A stretch of 7,929 nucleotides of DNA from Thermoanaerobacterium sp. (GCA_029960905.1 JASBVU010000076.1:1-7929), one strand, 5' to 3'. Positions 1 to 7,453 are shown, counted from the first letter of the stretch. Numbers and translations: made by a program. The notes: generated by a model from the letters alone, not told the origin.

Positions 1-789
<789 letters not shown>

Positions 790-806
790 ATAAGACCCTC
801 CTCATA

Positions 807-2033
807 TCATATCCAAAAATCATTAAACCAGTCTTTTATTTTTGACAATACTCCACTTTTCTTCTTGTCTTTTTCTTTCGGAATCTCACCTTGTTTTTTA
901 TATAAATACTTTCGATTCGCAAAAACATATTTAACGATTCCTACTGCAGTTGAATAGACAGGCGTAGAAACTCCAATAGCATTTGGCAAACCTAACCTTA
1001 CATTTTTACCCAAAATACTCTCTGCTAAATCCAGACTGCCTTTTATAAAAGATATTCCGCCTCCTGTTATTACAATATTTGTTGAAATCTGGTCTAAAAC
1101 GTTAGAACCCTTCATTTCATCGTACACCATTGTCAAAATTTCATTTACTCTCGCTTCTATAATATCTATTATATCATTAAGTTTGGTATCTTGAGAACTG
1201 TGATTTGCTATATTTGCTATTTTTACTGTCTCATCGTTCTCTACCTTGACCACAGAACCATACTTCTTCTTTATAATTTCGGCTTCTTCGAAAGAAATCT
1301 TTAACCCAATTGACAAATCATTCGTTATATGATTTCCACCCACAGGTATCATACCTGTATATATTAAATTTCCAGACTTGAAGACTGCTATATCAGTTAC
1401 TCCGGCACCTATGTCAATAAGTGCTGCCCCTAGTTCTCTCTCATCTTTAGTCATTATAGCTTCTGCAGTAGCTAATGGTTCTACGATGATTCCCGACATG
1501 GTATAACCAGCTTTTTTAACGCATTTTTCCATATTCTGAACCGCTGTCAAGCTACCAGTTACAATAGCGGCGTCAACTTCCAACCTTATTCCTGCCATAC
1601 CTACAGGATCCTTAATTTCGCCATAACCATCTACTATGTATTCAATGGGGATAAGCTCAATTATCTGTTTGTCAGATGGTAAAGCCATTATCTTAGCAGC
1701 CTGTAAAACTCTTTCCACATCTTGTGTTGTTATCTCTTTATCATCCCTTGTAACGGCGACAAGGCCTCTATTCCTGTATATTTCGGTAAGCCCACCGGGA
1801 ATTTTAATGTAAACCGATGTAACTTTTTGGTTCGCCATTCTTTCGGCTTGTTCGATAGATTTTTTAATGGAAAAAGCAGTTGTTTCTATATCAACAACAA
1901 CCCCTTTTCTCATGCCATTACACGGATACATTCCAATGCCAATTATCCTCAGCTCTCCACTTTTATCACATTGTCCAATTATAGTGCATACTTTTGATGT
2001 CCCAATATCAATCCCTGTTATGATTTCATTCAA
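807..2033 (-). CDS. ftsA: Cell division protein FtsA
   Basis: FtsA is an actin-family ATP-binding protein that tethers FtsZ filaments to the cytoplasmic membrane and links them to later divisome proteins. It has 408 residues, a normal length. Actin-fold motifs are GIDIGTSK (7-14, phosphate 1), ALIDIGAGVTDIAVF (204-218, phosphate 2) and NIVITGGGISFIKGS (319-333, adenosine motif). A FtsA-specific 1C domain falls at roughly residues 85-165. The C-terminus has a charged KEKDKKK linker followed by the amphipathic helix GVLSKIKDWFNDFW (394-407), the expected membrane-targeting sequence. The start codon is TTG at 2033: there is no in-frame ATG nearby, and GGGGAGGAG (2048-2040) is correctly placed, 6 nt upstream. 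The gene lies 22 nt after sbp and 17 nt before ftsZ, so it is probably co-transcribed with both. Confidence 0.97.
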   Translation of the reverse strand: MNEIITGIDIGTSKVCTIIGQCDKSGELRIIGIGMYPCNGMRKGVVVDIETTAFSIKKSIEQAERMANQKVTSVYIKIPGGLTEIYRNRGLVAVTRDDKEITTQDVERVLQAAKIMALPSDKQIIELIPIEYIVDGYGEIKDPVGMAGIRLEVDAAIVTGSLTAVQNMEKCVKKAGYTMSGIIVEPLATAEAIMTKDERELGAALIDIGAGVTDIAVFKSGNLIYTGMIPVGGNHITNDLSIGLKISFEEAEIIKKKYGSVVKVENDETVKIANIANHSSQDTKLNDIIDIIEARVNEILTMVYDEMKGSNVLDQISTNIVITGGGISFIKGSLDLAESILGKNVRLGLPNAIGVSTPVYSTAVGIVKYVFANRKYLYKKQGEIPKEKDKKKSGVLSKIKDWFNDFWI

Positions 2034-2039
2034 TTAATT

Positions 2040-2048
2040 CTCCTCCCC
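2040..2048 (-). promoter_or_regulatory. Shine-Dalgarno deciding the TTG start of ftsA
   Basis: GGGGAGGAG ends 6 nt before the TTG at 2033. An ATG nearby (2029-2027) is out of frame with FtsA. The SD and the absence of another start make TTG the likely initiator. Confidence 0.8.
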
Positions 2049-2055
2049 TCGGAGC

Positions 2056-2403
2056 TTATTGTTTTTTGGAAAAATTATTCAAAATATATCTCCGAATATA
2101 AGCAAAATTTGTAAACAATCTGCTGCCAAAAGCAAATATTGCTGCTAGATAAATCGGCACACCTAACACATCACCTATATATGCCAAAACTGCAGCTAAT
2201 ATAGCATTTCCAAAAAAACCTGAAATAAAAATAGCATTATTGAATTTATTTTCAAGGCTGGCACGAATTCCTCCAAAAACAGAATCTAGTGCAGCCAGTA
2301 TAGCAACGGAAAGGTATGATGTATATGCAGGAGGTAAATTAATCGGCAAGAAAAATCCGATTGCAAGTCCTAAAGCTAAACTTAAAATTATAATTAGAGC
2401 CAT
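2056..2403 (-). CDS. sbp: Small basic protein Sbp (DUF1290 family membrane protein)
   Basis: This is a 115-residue, very hydrophobic protein of the Sbp family, encoded just upstream of ftsA in many Firmicutes. Its molecular role is not established. Predicted membrane segments fall near residues 3-20, 29-46, 57-78 and 83-95, and the tail is basic (IRRYILNNFSKKQ). Family-typical motifs are AALDSVFGGIRASLE (37-51) and FGSRLFTNFAYIRR (92-105). I chose the ATG at 2403, which shares one base with the TGA stop of the upstream DUF881 gene (TGATG) and lies 9 nt after AAGGAGG (2419-2413). A TTG one codon upstream, at 2406, has a 6-nt spacing and cannot be excluded. The overlap implies translational coupling with the DUF881 gene. 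Position in the cluster suggests a division or envelope role, but that is inference. Confidence 0.93.
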   Translation of the reverse strand: MALIIILSLALGLAIGFFLPINLPPAYTSYLSVAILAALDSVFGGIRASLENKFNNAIFISGFFGNAILAAVLAYIGDVLGVPIYLAAIFAFGSRLFTNFAYIRRYILNNFSKKQ

Positions 2404-3122
2404 CAATTATTTCCTCCTTCGTAAGGTTTTGCATATTTATAGCTTAAAACACCGTCATATTTTTTTACCAGTATTTTATCAGAACGCTTAATACTAACCT
2501 GAATCCCCCAGTTTGATAATGTATCGATAATTCCACCCTTAAGGCGCAATGCAGCTTCCAAAGTATCTGGATTCCCAATAGCTTTCACCACATACGGAGG
2601 CGTAAACCTGACTGAATTAATATCAATAGTATTGCCTATCATCCGTATTTCTGATGTTGCAACAAGTCTTTGATCATTTATTGATATTGCTTCAGCCCCC
2701 GCTGCTCTCAGCTCATTAACTATATTTAGCAGATCTTCATCGTGAACCAAAAAAGCACTTTGATCACTACCAGGCTGAAGTTGTGTATTGCCATCATTTA
2801 TTGTAACTATGATACCGGGACCTTCAACATCTGAAAGTCCAGCTAATTCTTTATACTTGTCAAGATCATCTTTAAGCGATTTTGTGACTGTGCTTGATTT
2901 CGCCGCGGAATTTTCGTAATTGGATATTTTCGATTCTAAATCATTTATTTGTTTTTTCAATTCATCTCTCTCTTTCTGAACTTGATTTAATTTACTTGTA
3001 AGTTCTTCGGCTCTTTGCACAGTCAAGCTATCGCTATTTTTCACATTTCTAAATTGCGTTGATATCATTATTCCAAGAACGACACATACAAAAGCAATAG
3101 AAACAAAAAAGCTCTTTTTCAC
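2403..3122 (-). CDS. DUF881 family membrane-anchored coiled-coil protein (YlxW/YlxX-like)
   Basis: This is a 239-residue single-pass protein of the DUF881 family. Members sit between divIB and sbp in Firmicutes dcw clusters, and their biochemical function is unknown. Residues 4-21 form an N-terminal membrane anchor or uncleaved signal. Residues about 34-94 are a charged heptad-like coiled coil rich in K, E, D and Q. The DUF881 domain follows at about 98-225, with GPGIIVTIND (101-110), VHDEDLLNIVNELRAAGAEA (126-145) and PPYVVKAIGNP (175-185). Most of the protein should lie outside the membrane. The start is GTG at 3122, decided by GGAGG 7 nt upstream (3134-3130). The gene begins 17 nt after the ftsQ stop, and its TGA overlaps the sbp start. 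Bacillus subtilis carries two such genes here (ylxW, ylxX) and this window only one. I give no symbol because I cannot tell which of the two it matches. Confidence 0.92.
   Translation of the reverse strand: MKKSFFVSIAFVCVVLGIMISTQFRNVKNSDSLTVQRAEELTSKLNQVQKERDELKKQINDLESKISNYENSAAKSSTVTKSLKDDLDKYKELAGLSDVEGPGIIVTINDGNTQLQPGSDQSAFLVHDEDLLNIVNELRAAGAEAISINDQRLVATSEIRMIGNTIDINSVRFTPPYVVKAIGNPDTLEAALRLKGGIIDTLSNWGIQVSIKRSDKILVKKYDGVLSYKYAKPYEGGNN
2413..2419 (-). promoter_or_regulatory. Shine-Dalgarno of sbp inside the end of the DUF881 gene
   Basis: AAGGAGG lies within the last codons of the DUF881 gene, 9 nt from the ATG at 2403 and 6 nt from the alternative TTG at 2406. Either start is mechanically possible; ATG is preferred as the commoner codon. 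Confidence 0.75.
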
Positions 3123-3129
3123 TGTACTT

Positions 3130-3134
3130 CCTCC
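3130..3134 (-). promoter_or_regulatory. Shine-Dalgarno deciding the GTG start of the DUF881 gene
   Basis: The minus strand reads GGAGG, then 7 nt, then GTG at 3122. No in-frame ATG has a comparable site, so the GTG is taken as the start. Confidence 0.8.
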
Positions 3135-3139
3135 ATTTC

Positions 3140-3859
3140 TTATGGCGTATAAATTGGATTTCCATCGCTGACTATAAGAACATTTCCACTGTTATAGCCT
3201 TTTTTTTCTAAATCATTTAATATCTTTTCAGAAAAATTTAATGAATAACTAATGTCATCAACGTTCTCCAAGACTACATTTATTCCTGATTTCGTCTCCA
3301 ATGTAATCTTTGAACCATTAACAATTATAGCATTGTATATATTCTTATTATATATTAACGGCAATAGTTTTGCTATATCCTTATTATTACTTAAATTGTC
3401 GATTTTGCTTCCTATCTCAAATTTTTCAATATTTATTCCTTTTAATATTGGCAATTTATTGTTGTAATCACCTAACTGAACTGCAACACTATCAGTGTCT
3501 ACATATAAAAATTTATCTTTATAGTTTATTTGCGCCGCCAATAGTCGCTCATCTACTTTTACCTCGACTTTAGACGGGTAAATTATATTCACAGAAACGT
3601 CTTTAATATATGGATTTCTCATAATGGATTTAATGACGTCTGCTTTATTGATCTTTAAAATATTGCTGCCTATTTCTATGCCTGATAATCTCACAATATC
3701 ACTTTTATCTACTGATTTTGTCCCGTAGACGTATATGTTTTTTACATCAAATAATGAAGTTCTAAATAAAATAATATAAAGTATGATTGCAAAAATAAGT
3801 AAAAATAGGGTAAAAACGCTAAACTTCTTTTTCGCTTTATACTGCCTTTCTTCCACCAT
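3140..3859 (-). CDS. ftsQ: Cell division protein FtsQ/DivIB
   Basis: FtsQ (DivIB in Gram-positives) is a bitopic divisome protein that works with DivIC/FtsB and FtsL to connect the Z-ring to septal wall synthesis. From the chosen start it has 239 residues: a short basic cytoplasmic tail (KAKKKF at 8-13), one membrane helix (about 14-32), and an extracellular part beginning with a POTRA domain (about 36-104). The POTRA part shows FDVKNIYVYG (37-46) and IYPSKVEVKVDER (93-105), typical of the family. A beta domain follows and ends in IVSDGNPIYTP. The open frame extends upstream to a TTG at 3889, but GAGG at 3871-3868 lies 8 nt before the ATG at 3859. The ATG at 3865 is too close (2 nt), and the ATG at 3877 has no visible SD. 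The divisome assignment rests on fold, size and neighbours; overall sequence conservation in this family is low. Confidence 0.92.
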   Translation of the reverse strand: MVEERQYKAKKKFSVFTLFLLIFAIILYIILFRTSLFDVKNIYVYGTKSVDKSDIVRLSGIEIGSNILKINKADVIKSIMRNPYIKDVSVNIIYPSKVEVKVDERLLAAQINYKDKFLYVDTDSVAVQLGDYNNKLPILKGINIEKFEIGSKIDNLSNNKDIAKLLPLIYNKNIYNAIIVNGSKITLETKSGINVVLENVDDISYSLNFSEKILNDLEKKGYNSGNVLIVSDGNPIYTP

Positions 3860-3867
3860 ATACATCG

Positions 3868-3871
3868 CCTC
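3868..3871 (-). promoter_or_regulatory. Weak Shine-Dalgarno selecting the ftsQ start
   Basis: GAGG lies 8 nt before the ATG at 3859. The upstream in-frame candidates at 3889 (TTG), 3877 and 3865 (ATG) lack an SD at usable distance. The site is weaker than those of ftsZ, ftsA or murA, so the start assignment is moderate. Confidence 0.55.
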
Positions 3872-3899
3872 TATCATATGCTTGTACAAATTTTAGATG

Positions 3900-3927
3900 A
3901 TGTAAAACAGCATTGGCTGTTTTACAT
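3900..3927 (-). repeat. Perfect 12-bp inverted repeat over the murA stop codon
   Basis: The arms 3900-3911 and 3916-3927 are exact reverse complements separated by 4 nt. On the coding strand the stem reads ATGTAAAACAGC, loop CAAT, then GCTGTTTTACAT, and its first six bases are the last sense codon (Met) and the TAA stop of murA. No run of T follows on either strand outside the stem. The core does contain CAGC/GCTG flanked by four A and four T, like a very weak bidirectional terminator. It could act as a partial terminator, an mRNA stabiliser or a processing site; the sequence alone does not decide. Confidence 0.75.
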
Positions 3928-5172
3928 AGTCCTTTCTATGTCAGCACCGAGATTTTTTAAATTTTCGCTAAAGTCTTCATATCCTCTATCAATATGTTCT
4001 ATGTCTTCTACAATTGTCGTGCCAACAGCGCCTAATCCAGCTAAGACTAGTGCTGCACCACCTCTTAAATCTTTTGCAATGACATTTGTCCCCGTAAGTT
4101 TCTCAACGCCTTTCACTACCGCAATTCGCCCATCCACTTTAATATCTGCACCCATTCTCACCAATTCCTCGGTGTATTTAAATCTATTATCAAAAATGGT
4201 CTCAGTAATTATGGACGTCCCATCCGCAGTAGCCAAAAGTGAAACTATTTGTGCCTGAAGATCAGTTGGAAACCCCGGATATGGAAGAGTTATTATCATA
4301 TCAACTGCCTTTGCCCGTCCGGAAGAATTAAGCCTAATAAAGTCATTGCCATGTGATATTTTAAAGCCACACTCGTTTAGTTTAGACAAAAGAGAATCTA
4401 TGTGCCTTTTAATGACATTTTTAAGAACTACTTCTCCCTTTGTAATAGCAGATGCAATAAGATAAGTCCCCGCAACTATTCTGTCAGGTATTATGGTGTA
4501 TTCCGTATCATGCAGCTCTTTTACACCCTGTATCACAATAGTGTTTGTACCAGCACCAGAAATTTTAGCACCCATCGAATTTAGAAAATTTTGTAGATCC
4601 TCTATTTCCGGCTCTTTTGCAGCATTCCCTATAACTGTAGTACCATCAGCCATAGATGCGGCCAGCATTATATTTTCTGTTGCACCGACACTGGGTATAT
4701 CAAGGTGTATTTCATTACCGCAAATCGACTTGCTTTCACAATTGATAAATCCATACGATTCATCTATTGATATGCCAAGCTTTTTTAAACTTTTTATGTG
4801 CAAGTCAATAGGCCTATGCCCTATATCACACCCTCCTGGAAAGCTAATCTGGGCAACATTATTTCTTGCCACCAACGCTCCCATCAAAAAAATGGATGAT
4901 CTCATTGCTCTCATTAGTCTGTCTGGAATGTGGTAATCTATAATACCACTAGAATCTACTATAATGTCCGATCCCTCAAATTCTACTGTACAGCCTAAAT
5001 GTCTTAAAATCTCTATCATTGAATTGACATCTTTTAATCTTGGACAAGAGTGTAAAATACTTACACCTTTGTTTAATAGTGTTGCAGCAAGTATTGGCAA
5101 TACAGAATTTTTCGCGCCGTTTATCCGTATCTCACCTTTTAATCTATTTCCTCCTTTAATAACATATTTCAT
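3922..5172 (-). CDS. murA: UDP-N-acetylglucosamine 1-carboxyvinyltransferase MurA
   Basis: MurA transfers enolpyruvate from PEP to UDP-GlcNAc, the first committed cytoplasmic step of peptidoglycan synthesis. The protein has 416 residues, full length for the family. Recognisable residues, by analogy with E. coli MurA, are K22 and N23 in NGAKNSVLPILAA (18-30), R91, the catalytic/fosfomycin-target C115 in FPGGCDIGHRPIDLH (111-125), SVGATENIM (161-169), D304 in YPGFPTDLQAQ (298-308), and R396 in DRGYE (395-399). With Cys (not Asp) at 115 it should be the fosfomycin-sensitive type. The ATG at 5172 lies 12 nt after a strong SD (AGGAGGTGAT, 5190-5181); no closer in-frame start exists. murA occupies the position murB has in Bacillus subtilis, between murG and divIB. 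Its leader can form a hairpin that hides the SD, so translation is probably conditional or coupled to murG. Confidence 0.97.
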   Translation of the reverse strand: MKYVIKGGNRLKGEIRINGAKNSVLPILAATLLNKGVSILHSCPRLKDVNSMIEILRHLGCTVEFEGSDIIVDSSGIIDYHIPDRLMRAMRSSIFLMGALVARNNVAQISFPGGCDIGHRPIDLHIKSLKKLGISIDESYGFINCESKSICGNEIHLDIPSVGATENIMLAASMADGTTVIGNAAKEPEIEDLQNFLNSMGAKISGAGTNTIVIQGVKELHDTEYTIIPDRIVAGTYLIASAITKGEVVLKNVIKRHIDSLLSKLNECGFKISHGNDFIRLNSSGRAKAVDMIITLPYPGFPTDLQAQIVSLLATADGTSIITETIFDNRFKYTEELVRMGADIKVDGRIAVVKGVEKLTGTNVIAKDLRGGAALVLAGLGAVGTTIVEDIEHIDRGYEDFSENLKNLGADIERTM

Positions 5173-5177
5173 CCCAT
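5169..5177 (-). other. Two-codon ORF (Met-Gly-stop) overlapping the murA start
   Basis: The minus strand reads ATG GGA TGA. Its ATG is 7 nt after the AGGAGG SD (5190-5185), a better spacing than the murA ATG (12 nt). Its TGA overlaps the murA ATG as ATGA. It may be initiated and hand ribosomes to murA, or be chance. Confidence 0.35.
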
Positions 5178-5183
5178 CCTATC

Positions 5184-5234
5184 ACCTCCTGTTAAGCTGT
5201 ACAATTCATAATATGCATTTTAGCTTCAGGAGGT
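5184..5234 (-). promoter_or_regulatory. Predicted hairpin sequestering the murA Shine-Dalgarno
   Basis: In the 70-nt murG-murA leader the coding strand carries ACCTCCTG (5234-5227) followed by AAGCT (5226-5222). Downstream lie AGCTT (5198-5194), AA (5193-5192) and CAGGAGGT (5191-5184). The outer 8 bp and inner 5 bp pair perfectly, with a 2-nt bulge and a 23-nt loop. The paired CAGGAGGT is the murA SD. The anti-SD begins 8 nt after the murG stop codon, so a ribosome terminating on murG would cover it and free the SD. This is the layout expected for translational coupling. No T-run follows, so it is not a terminator. Confidence 0.65.
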
Positions 5235-5242
5235 TACATTGC

Positions 5243-6337
5243 TTATTTCAGCTTGCAAACAAGCTTATAGATTTCATTAGCGGCATCTACTTTTGATAGC
5301 TTTTTTGCATTTGATTTCATCATCAAAAGCTTGTTTGAATCATTTATGATGGATAATATTTTTTCGTACAAAACATCTCCATTAAGTTCCTTTTCAAGTA
5401 TGATAAGCGCAGCACCATTTTTTTCAAGAACTCTTGCATTGTACTCTTGATGATTGTGGGTAACATTTGGAGAAGGTATCAAAATTGATGCAGTAGATGT
5501 AGCTAATAATTCTGCAAGGGTTATGGCACCTGACCTACATACCATTATGTCTGCAATTGAATAAACATCACCCATTTCATAACAATATGGAATTATTTTG
5601 ATATTTTCTCCTACTTTTATATCGTAATCTTTGATCATTTTTATTACACTGTCATACTGATTTTTTCCTGTTATCATGAGAACTTGAAATTCTTCTTTCG
5701 ATTTTTTTATCATTTCAACCATGTATTCATTAATTTTGGCAGCTCCTCTACTACCTCCTACAGATACTACTACTTTTTTCTTCTCATCTAATCCAAACTT
5801 TTTTAAAGACTTTTTTCTATCGCCATTCAAAATCTCCATTCTAACAGGATTGCCTGTCACAAAGACATTGCCTTTGTTTCGAAAATACTTTTTTGATTCA
5901 TCAAATGCAACAGCCACAATATCTACAAACCTTGAAAGTATCCTATTAGTAAGTCCTGGATAAGCATTTTGCTCATGAATAAGCGTCGGTATCTTCATGA
6001 GGGCTGCTGTCATGACTACAGGGCCACACACATATCCGCCTGTTCCAATTACTATATCTGGTCTATAATCATTTATTATTTTTTTTGCATCTATCAAGCC
6101 GTCAAAAGCTATTTTAATAGTCTTTATAGTATCAAATGATAGTTTGCGCTTAAATCCTTTTACCCTTATTGTTTTAAGTGGATAGCCCGATTTCGGCACC
6201 AATTCTTTTTCTAGTCCATTTTCTGTTCCAACAAATAATATCTCTGCATCACTTTCATTTCGCATAATTTCATTTGCAATTGCTACTGCTGGATATATAT
6301 GACCACCTGTACCTCCTCCTGTCAACAAGTACCTCAT
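5243..6337 (-). CDS. murG: UDP-GlcNAc:undecaprenyl-PP-MurNAc-pentapeptide GlcNAc transferase MurG
   Basis: MurG is the GT-B glycosyltransferase on the inner membrane face that adds GlcNAc to lipid I to form lipid II. The protein has 364 residues, a normal length. The N-terminal acceptor domain has TGGGTGGHIYPA (6-17, with H13) and IHEQNAYPG (120-128). A linker carries TGNPVR (161-166). The C-terminal UDP-GlcNAc domain has VSVGGSRGA (191-199), CRSGAITLAEL (267-277, with E276 the likely ribose-binding glutamate) and HNHQEYNA (294-301, with Q297 and N300). The ATG at 6337 follows AGGAG at 8 nt and lies only 4 nt after the ftsW stop, so it is in the same operon and probably coupled. After its TAA comes the 70-nt leader of murA, one of only two sizeable spacers in the window. 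Confidence 0.97.
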   Translation of the reverse strand: MRYLLTGGGTGGHIYPAVAIANEIMRNESDAEILFVGTENGLEKELVPKSGYPLKTIRVKGFKRKLSFDTIKTIKIAFDGLIDAKKIINDYRPDIVIGTGGYVCGPVVMTAALMKIPTLIHEQNAYPGLTNRILSRFVDIVAVAFDESKKYFRNKGNVFVTGNPVRMEILNGDRKKSLKKFGLDEKKKVVVSVGGSRGAAKINEYMVEMIKKSKEEFQVLMITGKNQYDSVIKMIKDYDIKVGENIKIIPYCYEMGDVYSIADIMVCRSGAITLAELLATSTASILIPSPNVTHNHQEYNARVLEKNGAALIILEKELNGDVLYEKILSIINDSNKLLMMKSNAKKLSKVDAANEIYKLVCKLK

Positions 6338-6341
6338 TTCA

Positions 6342-7448
6342 TCAACTCCTATCCATGTTTGCGTACCTTGATATATTTAATAATATGCCCATTGCAGCCA
6401 TCATAAAGACTGTCGATGTTCCACCATAACTGATAAATGGTAGAGATACACCAGTAGCAGGCATTGATGAAGTTACAACTGCAACATTTATTAGAGTTTG
6501 AACGCCGATTACTCCTACAATACCAGTGGCAATAAGGCATCCAAATACATCCGGAGCTTTTGCTGCAACTCTAAGACCTCTTATTATAAGATACAGAAAC
6601 AGTAGCAATATAGAACCAGTTCCAATAAGGCCAAGCTCTTCCCCAATTATTGAGAAAATAAAGTCGTTTTGCGGCATAGGCAGATACATGAACTTCTGTC
6701 GGCTTCTGCCTAAACCGACTCCAAAAAGCCCCCCTGACCCTAAAGCGTACAAAGACTGCACGATTTGATAGCCATGTCCTTGTATGTCCTGCCAAGGATT
6801 TAAAAAAGTAAATACCCTTTGCCTTATGTACTTTATAGTAGTCACAACGATAATAGCCGCAGAACCACCAACTCCAAACAACGTCGCCATAAAAGATAAT
6901 TTTGCACCCGCCACAAATAAAATTATTATGGAAATGATAAATATTGTACCAGCAGTACTGAAATTTGGCTGTTTCATAATAAGTAAAAAGAATATTCCAG
7001 CAATCAATAGTACCGGAAGAACTCCCTTTCTAAAGCTCTTTGCATAATTAGGATTATTATCAAAATACTTTGCAAAAAACAGTATTATGGCGTATTTAGC
7101 TATTTCTGACGGCTGCAGAGTAAATCCGCCTATTTCAATCCATCTGGTGGAGTTGTACCTTGTACTCCCTATCCCCGGCAGCAATACTACTATTAACAAA
7201 ATTATGGATATTATCAGTAAAGCATTTGATAACTTCTTCAATTTATGATAATCAAAATTCATCATAAACGTCATGGCAAAGAAGCCGATTATCGCCCACA
7301 AAAGCTGTCTTTTCAAAAAATAGAAGGAATCGTGGTACTGATAATATGCATTTGCAGAGCTTGCGCTAAATACCATCACAACACCTATAGACACAAGAAC
7401 CAAAACAGATATAAGTATATTGTAATCAACGGGATATTTACGATTCAC
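6342..7448 (-). CDS. ftsW: SEDS peptidoglycan glycosyltransferase FtsW/SpoVE type
   Basis: This is a SEDS-family polytopic membrane enzyme that polymerises lipid II into glycan strands with a partner class B PBP at the septum. It has 368 residues and about ten hydrophobic segments (first near 11-29). Conserved stretches are STRWIEIGGFTLQPSEIAK (100-118), GHGYQIVQSLYALGSGG (224-240), NDFIFSIIGEELG (261-273, with D262 at the position of the essential SEDS aspartate) and PFISYGGTS (337-345). Its place between murD and murG matches spoVE in Bacillus and ftsW in most dcw clusters. Sequence alone cannot separate vegetative FtsW from sporulation SpoVE, so the symbol is the generic one; RodA is less likely in this context. 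The start is GTG at 7448, 5 nt after the murD stop, with only a poor SD (GGGGTAGG). Translation probably depends on coupling to murD. Confidence 0.93.
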   Translation of the reverse strand: MNRKYPVDYNILISVLVLVSIGVVMVFSASSANAYYQYHDSFYFLKRQLLWAIIGFFAMTFMMNFDYHKLKKLSNALLIISIILLIVVLLPGIGSTRYNSTRWIEIGGFTLQPSEIAKYAIILFFAKYFDNNPNYAKSFRKGVLPVLLIAGIFFLLIMKQPNFSTAGTIFIISIIILFVAGAKLSFMATLFGVGGSAAIIVVTTIKYIRQRVFTFLNPWQDIQGHGYQIVQSLYALGSGGLFGVGLGRSRQKFMYLPMPQNDFIFSIIGEELGLIGTGSILLLFLYLIIRGLRVAAKAPDVFGCLIATGIVGVIGVQTLINVAVVTSSMPATGVSLPFISYGGTSTVFMMAAMGILLNISRYANMDRS

Positions 7449-7453
7449 TGAGC

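Noticed and set aside
1131..1136. TTGACA on the minus strand inside ftsA as a -35 box
   Set aside because: The hexamer at 17-nt spacing is GAAGGG, which does not resemble a -10 box. Other TTGACA-like sites in the window failed the same test.
3900..3927. Inverted repeat called as a Rho-independent terminator
   Set aside because: The stem is AT-rich and no T-tract follows it on either strand. Termination here would also cut the operon before ftsQ. I kept it as an inverted repeat of unknown role.
4493..4936. 147-residue plus-strand open frame opposite murA
   Set aside because: It lies entirely within conserved MurA coding sequence in the opposite direction and looks like no known protein. Length alone is not evidence in this context.
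3882..5205. TTGTACA occurring in both larger spacers (3889-3883 and 5205-5199)
   Set aside because: A shared 7-mer in two AT-rich spacers is weak. Only the first is palindromic, and neither sits at a promoter-like distance from a good -10 box.
5227..5239. AGGAGG followed by TTG on the plus strand as a plus-strand gene start
   Set aside because: The plus-strand frame runs antisense into murG and gives no sensible protein. The motif is better explained as the anti-SD of the murA leader.
6571..6795. Minus-strand open frame inside ftsW in another frame
   Set aside because: It overlaps the most conserved SEDS region, which is clearly coded in the ftsW frame. The alternative product is rich in W, R and Y and unrecognisable.
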